Shown here piece by piece: positions 35,530-40,856 of a stretch of DNA of 40,856 nucleotides. The notes below the pieces were generated by a model. It saw only the letters and a program-made list of their open reading frames with translations, was not told where the DNA came from and ran no database searches. Made by a program: the position numbers and the translations under genes. The DNA is from an uncultured Salinisphaerales bacterium (GTDB lineage Bacteria > Pseudomonadota > Gammaproteobacteria > Nevskiales > OUC007). The stretch covers positions 1 to 40,856 of the forward strand of contig CALBOV010000039.1 in NCBI GenBank assembly GCA_937896565.1, written 5' to 3'. Every line of letters starts with the position of its first letter. Position 1 is the first letter of the stretch.

Positions 35530-37959
35530 CTAGAGCGTCTTGAGATACTCGATGATCGCGCTCACTTCCTGATCGGTCAGATTCTTGCCGAACTCGTGAC
35601 CGGCATTGCCCTGGCTGTAGAGATTCGTGTTGTAGGTCTTGCGGTCTTCCACCTGCTGCGGCGTGACCTGGGCGAACACGCCCACCTGCGCCAGATTCCA
35701 GACCAGCACCACGTTGCCGTAGAGCTGGTCGAACACGACCTGCAGCGGCGAGGCGCCATCCGTGATCGGGTTACAGGCCAGCAGCGGCGGGTTCACGGTA
35801 TCGGTCAGACAGGCGACGTCCTCGTACTTCCAGCCCAGGCGTTGCGCATCGAACGCCCGCTCCATGCTGACGTCGTAACCCATCACCGCCTGATTGATCA
35901 GTGGCCCCTCCTGACCCGCCGGCGTTGGCGTCGACACGCGCTTCCACATGTTCGGACGCTCATCCGGCTTGAGCAGTGACCGCACGTTCGGCACCGAACC
36001 GTTGTGCAGGTAGGGCGCGGTGGCCCACACGCCGTAGAGCGGCGGGGTCAGATACCCGTAAGGACGGTCTCCGCGCAGCTCGGGACGATTCTGCGGCCCG
36101 CAATCCTGATCGGTGCCGACGGTTTCCGGATAACCGAGAAAGCTGCTGGAGCCGAATTCGTTGACCGAATCGTTGTTGGTGTCGGCCCGCGCCCGATCGG
36201 TCCCGATCACGTCGTGCGGCGCGATGTAGGCGGCAATGCCTTCCATGACCGGGTCGGCCAGGAACTGCTGGTCATGGGAGAACTGCGGCGAATAGGCGCC
36301 GTGACAGCTTGCGCAGGACCCGTTGCCAGCCTCCGGGCGCGGCGGAAAATCCTCGCCCGCATCGGCCCACAAATCCTTGGTGTGGAACAGAATCGCGCCC
36401 TGCCTTGCCAGCGCCTCGTCGATCTCCAGCGGATAAACGGGAGCCTTGAGCGAACGCATCCAGATATCCGATGCCGGCGCCTGATCGCGCATCCAGTCCT
36501 CGGCATTCTCCGAGCCCAGCGGCATGTAGAAGATCAGATCGACGCGGGCGGCGTCGCCAGCGAAGAACCCGTCCTGGAACTTCAGCGGGCGGTGCCCCAT
36601 GTTCCACCATGCCGGCGTATCGCCCGATGCCGTCGACCCACTGGTCAGAACGCCGGCAAAGTGGGCGAAATCCTCCAGTCCGCTGAACCGCTCGATGTAA
36701 CTGTCCTGGGTAATGCCGAAGAAGATGTTGACGTCGCTGGCGTTGTTCGTGCCCCGGCTGGTGCCGAACAGCGAAAACAGGATGCCGGGCGACAGCGCGA
36801 TCTCGCCGATTTCGCGCGACATCAGCGCAATGTCGTGCAGGCTGTTTCCGCTGCCGTAGAGCAGCCCCAGCCCGTCGCCCTCGTCCGGCAGGCCCGCGGC
36901 CCCGGTGTGGCAGGCGTGGCAGGTGAACCCGAGACGACCCGTCCAGCTACCGTCCGGATCGCGGAACTGGGTCATGAACGCCGGCAACTGACCGCTGCCG
37001 GGGTTGGCGGGGTCATCGGCTTCCTCGTCGTTCACGGGATACGGATTGGGCGTCTGGCCGATGGGCATCCCGTAGCGCTCGGAGACCAGGCGATCGAAAT
37101 TGTCCGGCCGCTGCGTGAATCCCCACAACCGCCATAGCTGGTTGTAGTCGCTGGCGGAAATGCCCAGCAGCGGATTGGAGTGGTCGTTGCCGGCGAAGAA
37201 CGATCCCGAGGTGATCTGACCATTGCCTTCCATCAGCGCCCGCCCCTTCTCCCAGCGCTGACGCAGATCACCGCAGGTTTCCGGATGCGGCGCCTCGTTG
37301 ACCAGATCCGGATAGGCCCGGCAGTCCTTCCAGGTGACATTGAACATGACCGCCTTGTCGTCGCTGACACCGTCCTGGACCAGCGAGCGCGGATCGGCCG
37401 GGAGCACCGTGCCGTCGGGCTGCCCCTCGCAGAAGTCGAACCACAGATGCCCGCCGCGCTTGCTGCCCAGCAGGGCCAGGGTTTCGCCGCCGCCCGGCTC
37501 CCCGCCACCCGCGGCACAGCTGCCTCCGGAGGAGAAGCTGGCGATCAACGCGGCGGCGTCATCGTAGGCGGCGCTGCCCTGCGGCCATGGCGAACCGCCG
37601 GAATGGGCCCGATCGGCGGTGCCGGACGCCATCTGCAGAATCAGGGACTGATCAGCCGAGAGACTTCCGATCCGCTCCCAGGACGCCATCAGATGGTCGA
37701 AATCCTCGGTCTGGTCGCCGGACAGCATGAAGCGCTCGCCATCCGGTACGTCACCCACACCGCCAGGCACGTGACAGGTTCGGCAGTAGTCCATCCGGGG
37801 CTGAACCCGGGAGGCGAACAGCTCCGAACAGTCGGCCGGTGCAGCACCACCGCCCGCGTTATCCGACCCGCCGGCGACGTCACCATCGTAGTCACCACCC
37901 ATGCCGCAAGCCGCCAGCAATAAGGCAGCGGCAACAACGATACCGTTGGTTGACTTCAT
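35530..37959 (-). CDS. RoxA-like multiheme c-type cytochrome with extra N-terminal heme domain, lipoprotein (copy 2)
   Basis: An 809-residue protein. The signal ends with the lipobox LLLAAC. It carries three heme sites: CRTCH (59-63) in an extra N-terminal cytochrome module of about 120 residues, then CHACH (347-351) and CASCH (549-553) in the RoxA-like core. APYLHNG and the C-terminal YNTNLYSQGN...IEYLKTL are shared with the other copies. The N-terminal module (HSGGSPWPQGSAAYDDAAAL) is absent from copies 1 and 3. The start at 37959 has GGAG upstream; the ORF start at 38121 is too early. It opens the DUF4334-acyl-CoA dehydrogenase-DUF4266-DUF3570 operon and has its own operator. Reaction unproven; the extra heme could pass electrons to or from the core. 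Confidence 0.8.
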   Translation of the reverse strand: MKSTNGIVVAAALLLAACGMGGDYDGDVAGGSDNAGGGAAPADCSELFASRVQPRMDYCRTCHVPGGVGDVPDGERFMLSGDQTEDFDHLMASWERIGSLSADQSLILQMASGTADRAHSGGSPWPQGSAAYDDAAALIASFSSGGSCAAGGGEPGGGETLALLGSKRGGHLWFDFCEGQPDGTVLPADPRSLVQDGVSDDKAVMFNVTWKDCRAYPDLVNEAPHPETCGDLRQRWEKGRALMEGNGQITSGSFFAGNDHSNPLLGISASDYNQLWRLWGFTQRPDNFDRLVSERYGMPIGQTPNPYPVNDEEADDPANPGSGQLPAFMTQFRDPDGSWTGRLGFTCHACHTGAAGLPDEGDGLGLLYGSGNSLHDIALMSREIGEIALSPGILFSLFGTSRGTNNASDVNIFFGITQDSYIERFSGLEDFAHFAGVLTSGSTASGDTPAWWNMGHRPLKFQDGFFAGDAARVDLIFYMPLGSENAEDWMRDQAPASDIWMRSLKAPVYPLEIDEALARQGAILFHTKDLWADAGEDFPPRPEAGNGSCASCHGAYSPQFSHDQQFLADPVMEGIAAYIAPHDVIGTDRARADTNNDSVNEFGSSSFLGYPETVGTDQDCGPQNRPELRGDRPYGYLTPPLYGVWATAPYLHNGSVPNVRSLLKPDERPNMWKRVSTPTPAGQEGPLINQAVMGYDVSMERAFDAQRLGWKYEDVACLTDTVNPPLLACNPITDGASPLQVVFDQLYGNVVLVWNLAQVGVFAQVTPQQVEDRKTYNTNLYSQGNAGHEFGKNLTDQEVSAIIEYLKTL

Positions 37960-38021
37960 GTCTCGCTCCATCGCAACCAGGCGAGCCGACGGCCCTTCAG
38001 GGCTCTCTTGCTCGCTGTTTA

Positions 38022-38033
38022 TGACTTTTGTCA
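38022..38033. promoter_or_regulatory. Palindromic operator before RoxA-like copy 2
   Basis: TGACTTTTGTCA, about 63-74 bp upstream of the start codon. On the gene strand a TTGACA-N16-TAAACT promoter-like pair lies just upstream and overlaps it. Operator and extended flank are identical to the DUF2236 site over 18 bases. Confidence 0.65.
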
Positions 38034-38124
38034 GTTTATAGGCTGGGCAACGCTTGTCAACACGCATGGATGGCGGGGACGGCCCGGCGTAATGTCCGGA
38101 TCGCCCGCGCCATCCCCGCATCGA

Positions 38125-38370
38125 TCAAAGCGTTTTCAGGTACTCGATGATTGCCCGCCGCTCCGCGTCGGTCAGCACGTCACTGAACACGTGACCGCCG
38201 TTGTCCTGGCTGAACAGGTGGGTGTTGTAGATCTTGCGATTCTCGATCTGCTGCGGCGTCCACTGCGCCAGCACGGTGGCATTGCCCAAATTCCACGTCA
38301 GCAGCACGTTGCCGTACAGCTCGGACAGAATCTGCTGCAGCAACGGGTCCTGCTCCGGCTGTAGCGGATC
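38125..38370 (-). pseudogene. C-terminal tail of RoxA-like copy 3, downstream of the in-frame TGA
   Basis: 81 codons in the same frame as copy 3, separated from it only by TGA at 38371-38373. They encode the normal end of the family: LYGNVLLTWNLG, WTPQQIENRKIYNTHLFSQDN and LTDAERRAIIEYLKTL. With the TGA read as an amino acid the protein would be 697 residues, the expected length. The tail has no start codon or ribosome site of its own, and it is not eroded, so either the stop is recent, wrong or read through. Confidence 0.7.
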
Positions 38371-40218
38371 TCAATCCAGCAGCGGAATCGTGCCGTCGCC
38401 GCAGGCCAGTGCATCGTAGGACCAGCCCATCCGCTCGGGGTCGTAGGCGCGCTCGAGGTCGGTGTCAAAGCCCATGACCACCTGCCCCACCTGGTCCTCG
38501 CGAGCCGGCTCGGACACGCGGCGCCAGATCGCCGGGCGCTCATCGGATTTCAGCAGCGACCAGACATCCGGCACCGAACCGTTGTGCAGATACGGTGCGG
38601 TGGCCCAGATGCCGTACAGCGGTGGAGCCAGATAGCCGAGCTCGCGATCGCCACGCAAATCGTCGCGATTCTGGGCCCCGCAGTCCTGATCGGACCCGAC
38701 GGTTTCCTCATAGCCCACGAAACCGGACCCACTCGATTGCTGGACCGCCTCGTTGAACGCGTGCATGCGCTCCGGGTCCGTCTGGATGATGTCCATCGGC
38801 ACGATGTACGACGCGACACCTTCCAGGGCGGGATCGGCCAGGAACGCGGGATCGTTGGCGAAATGCGGGGAGTAGGCGCCGTGGCAGCTCGCGCAGGACC
38901 CGTTGCCGCCATCGGGCCTGGGCACCGGGTTGCCCGAATTGCCCGCCCAGAGATCCTTGACGTGGAACAGCAGCGCGCCCTGCCGGGCCAGGTCCTCGTC
39001 AATCTCCATCGGATAGGTCGGCGCCTTCAGCGACAGCATCCAGTGATCCGCAGCCTGATCATGCGCCCGGACCCATGCCCCGGCGTCCTGACCGGTGGGC
39101 ACCGGCCTGTTGTCGAGCAGCGGCGTGTAGAACGCCATGTCGACTCGCACCGCATCCGTCGGCACGACACCGTCGATGAACTTGGCCGGTCGGTGGCCGA
39201 GATTCCACCAGGCCGGCGTGTCCATCGACGCGGTCGAGCCGGAGGTCACCCAGCCGGCGAACTGCTGGCCAAAGGCGGCACCGCTGTCGGCCGGACTCGG
39301 AATCGCGGTGATGTTGGCGAACTGCGCATTGTTGGTGCCGCGACTGGCGCCGAACAGCGCGAAGATGCCCATCGGCGGCGCACCGGCAATCGCCAGATCG
39401 CGCGCGATGACGCCGATGTCGGGCAGACCGGTTCCGCTGCCGTAGAGCGCGCCGAGCGCATGCCCGTCGGCTGGTGAGCCGACCTCGCCGCTGTGACAGC
39501 CATGACAGGTCAGGCCGATGTTTCCGCTCCAGCTGCCGTCGGCGTTGCGGGTCTGGGTCATGTTGATCGGCAGCTGCCCGGAGCCGCCGTCGACCGCATT
39601 GGGATCCTCGCCCGGCAACGGGTAGGGATTGCGCTCGGTGCCCAGCGGCACGCCGAACCGCTCCGCGACCAGATAATCGAAATTGTCCGGCCGCCCGGGC
39701 AGCCCCCAGGTCACCCAGAGGTTGTTGTAGATATCCGCGGGAAACGACAGGAATCCACTGGGCTCGGTCCCGGCGAAGAAGGTCCCGGCGCCGACGGCAC
39801 CGTTGCCGACCATGAGCTGATGCCCGCGCTCCCAGCTCTCGCGCAGCTCTCCGCAGGTCTCGGGATGCGGCTGCTCGCCAACCAGTTCGGGATCGACATG
39901 GCAATCCTTCCACCAGGCGTTGAAGTGCACCGCCTTGCCGTCACTGACGCCGGGCTGCACCAGCGCCCGCGGGTCCCCGGGCAACGCCGCGCTGTCCGGC
40001 TGACCCTCACAGAAATCGAACCAGGCGTGCCCCCCATGCTTGCTGCCCAGCAGCACCAGCGAGTCACCGCCTCCCTCGTCGGGGACATCCTGCACGGGCG
40101 CATCGCCCGGTCCGCCCTCGACGTCGCCGGCACAGCCGGCAGCCCACATCACCAAGGAACAAATACCGATCAGGGCGCCCAGACGCACCGATCCTGTCAA
40201 ACCCGGCAGTTTCCGCAT
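38371..40218 (-). CDS. RoxA-like diheme c-type cytochrome, lipoprotein (copy 3), ends at in-frame TGA
   Basis: 615 residues up to an in-frame TGA. The signal ends in the lipobox-like WAAGC. Hemes are CHGCH (238-242) and CASCH (442-446). APYLHNG and GHRPAKF, and the tandem position, show it is the closest paralog of copy 2 but lacks that protein's N-terminal heme module. The strong ribosome site AGGAGGAGAC precedes the ATG at 40218. At the TGA (codon 616) both paralogs have a conserved Cys in the pattern P-[LF]-L-[AD]-C-x-P. Intact family members continue for about 80 more residues. It may be truncated, a recent pseudogene, a sequencing error, or recoded. The operator at 40297 lies upstream. 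Confidence 0.78.
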   Translation of the reverse strand: MRKLPGLTGSVRLGALIGICSLVMWAAGCAGDVEGGPGDAPVQDVPDEGGGDSLVLLGSKHGGHAWFDFCEGQPDSAALPGDPRALVQPGVSDGKAVHFNAWWKDCHVDPELVGEQPHPETCGELRESWERGHQLMVGNGAVGAGTFFAGTEPSGFLSFPADIYNNLWVTWGLPGRPDNFDYLVAERFGVPLGTERNPYPLPGEDPNAVDGGSGQLPINMTQTRNADGSWSGNIGLTCHGCHSGEVGSPADGHALGALYGSGTGLPDIGVIARDLAIAGAPPMGIFALFGASRGTNNAQFANITAIPSPADSGAAFGQQFAGWVTSGSTASMDTPAWWNLGHRPAKFIDGVVPTDAVRVDMAFYTPLLDNRPVPTGQDAGAWVRAHDQAADHWMLSLKAPTYPMEIDEDLARQGALLFHVKDLWAGNSGNPVPRPDGGNGSCASCHGAYSPHFANDPAFLADPALEGVASYIVPMDIIQTDPERMHAFNEAVQQSSGSGFVGYEETVGSDQDCGAQNRDDLRGDRELGYLAPPLYGIWATAPYLHNGSVPDVWSLLKSDERPAIWRRVSEPAREDQVGQVVMGFDTDLERAYDPERMGWSYDALACGDGTIPLLD

Positions 40219-40296
40219 GTCTCCTCCTGAGCGCCCGGCGAGGATCGTTCACTGCCCTCACTCTGAATGACGCCACGAACCACGCTACACCCATAA

Positions 40297-40308
40297 TGAC
40301 ATTTGTCA
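40297..40308. promoter_or_regulatory. Palindromic operator between RoxA-like copy 3 and the acyl-CoA synthetase
   Basis: TGACATTTGTCA, a perfect match to the consensus. It lies 79-90 bp upstream of RoxA-like copy 3 and about 180 bp upstream of the divergent acyl-CoA synthetase gene, so it could serve both. Confidence 0.65.
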
Positions 40309-40486
40309 ATTAATGCGACTGCGCCTATCCTTCGCAGCCGGAGTCGCGGGAACCGCCGGGCGCGGAACACATGACATTGCCGTTGTCACTGGGGCAGACT
40401 CGGTGTCGACGCGACAGCGGGTTTTTCACGATGAAACATCCCGACGACGACAGATCGCGAATCCAAAAACTTCGGCGAGGAGACAC

Positions 40487-40856
40487 ATGAGCGCTGCACC
40501 GACTGACGGCACGCCGCTGGCGGCCCTTTATCACTGGGAGAAAACCCGCCCCGACGCTGTCCACCTGACCCAGCCGGTCGGCAACGGACAATCCGTCGAC
40601 TACACCTGGGCCGAGATCATGGATCAGGTGCGACGCATGGCCGCGCATCTGCAGTCACTGGACATCCCGCCCCACAGCCAGATCGCGCTGATGGGCAAGA
40701 ATTCGGCGCACTGGATGATGGCCGACTGGGCGATCTGGATGGCCGGCCACGTCACCGTGCCGCTGTACCCGACGCTGAACGCGGAAACGGTCAACTACAT
40801 CCTGGAACACAGCGAATCGAAGCTGCTGTTCGTCGGCAAGCTGGACGACTGGGACA
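40487..40856 (+). CDS. AMP-dependent (long-chain) acyl-CoA synthetase, 3'-truncated by window edge
   Basis: The first 123 residues of an AMP-forming acyl-CoA synthetase run off the window end, which is why the ORF track lacks it. Visible features are ALYHWEKTRPDAVHLTQ, YTWAEIMDQVRRMAAHL, QIALMGKNSAHWMMADWAIWMAGHVTVPLYPTL and YILEHSESKLLFVGKLDDW. These are the standard start of long-chain fatty acyl-CoA ligases. The AMP-binding core lies beyond the edge. CGAGGAGACAC precedes the ATG at 40487. It would activate carboxylic acids formed by the oxygenases so that they enter beta-oxidation. It is divergent from RoxA-like copy 3 and may share its operator. Confidence 0.85.
   Translation, partial: MSAAPTDGTPLAALYHWEKTRPDAVHLTQPVGNGQSVDYTWAEIMDQVRRMAAHLQSLDIPPHSQIALMGKNSAHWMMADWAIWMAGHVTVPLYPTLNAETVNYILEHSESKLLFVGKLDDWD

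Noticed and set aside
38041-38124. Imperfect GC-rich inverted repeat (GATGGCGGGG / CCCCGCATC) between RoxA-like copies 2 and 3
   Set aside because: The arms need a bulge and the loop is long; not convincing as a terminator.

Overview
The window looks like a chromosomal segment of a GC-rich, heterotrophic, Gram-negative bacterium. TonB-dependent receptors, outer-membrane beta-barrels, lipoprotein signals and c-type cytochromes all point that way. A gammaproteobacterium of the Nevskiales/Xanthomonadales kind is my best guess from gene content, but no rRNA or other taxonomic marker is present. I found no tRNA, rRNA or CRISPR array, and no gap longer than about 300 bp without a gene.

Left part (1-16.8 kb), amino-acid and peptide scavenging. 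A coupled trio of small membrane proteins and an outer-membrane barrel is followed by a GNAT acetyltransferase. An M20 dipeptidase then diverges from a POT peptide transporter and an AraC regulator. Next come a secreted small protein, a sarcosine/N-methyl-amino-acid oxidase, a LysR-SDR divergent pair with a perfect palindrome between them, and a sodium:amino-acid symporter divergent from P5C dehydrogenase. The run ends with dgcN-dgcA (the D-glutamate route via N-acetyl-D-glutamate), an esterase and a PaiB-like flavoprotein.

Right part (16.9-40.9 kb), a co-regulated locus that I propose oxidatively cleaves and degrades a hydrophobic, probably isoprenoid, substrate. It holds three lipoprotein multiheme cytochromes of the RoxA (rubber oxygenase) type. 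It also encodes a DUF2236 protein of the MpaB/latex-clearing type, two TonB receptors and a patatin lipase. Further genes encode an alpha-methylacyl-CoA racemase, an SDR of the 3-hydroxyacyl-CoA dehydrogenase type, a nitronate monooxygenase-like flavoenzyme and two acyl-CoA dehydrogenases. A DUF4334 protein, a DUF4266/DUF3570 pair, a TetR regulator and the start of an acyl-CoA synthetase complete it. A 12-bp palindrome, TGAC-N4-GTCA (consensus TTGACAnnTGTCA), lies upstream of essentially every transcription unit of this half, including tetR itself. It occurs seven times, and I did not notice it in the left half.

Reading the parts together: TonB receptors and outer-membrane proteins would bring in or bind the substrate. 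The RoxA-like lipoproteins and the DUF2236 oxygenase would cleave double bonds. The acids produced would be activated by the CoA ligase, and the racemase would correct alpha-methyl stereochemistry so that the dehydrogenases and SDR can run beta-oxidation. The substrate is inferred, not shown.

Two oddities stand out. The third RoxA-like gene carries an in-frame TGA exactly where both paralogs have a conserved cysteine. A 272-bp nested-palindrome element sits precisely between the stop codon of one TonB gene and the start region of the next.
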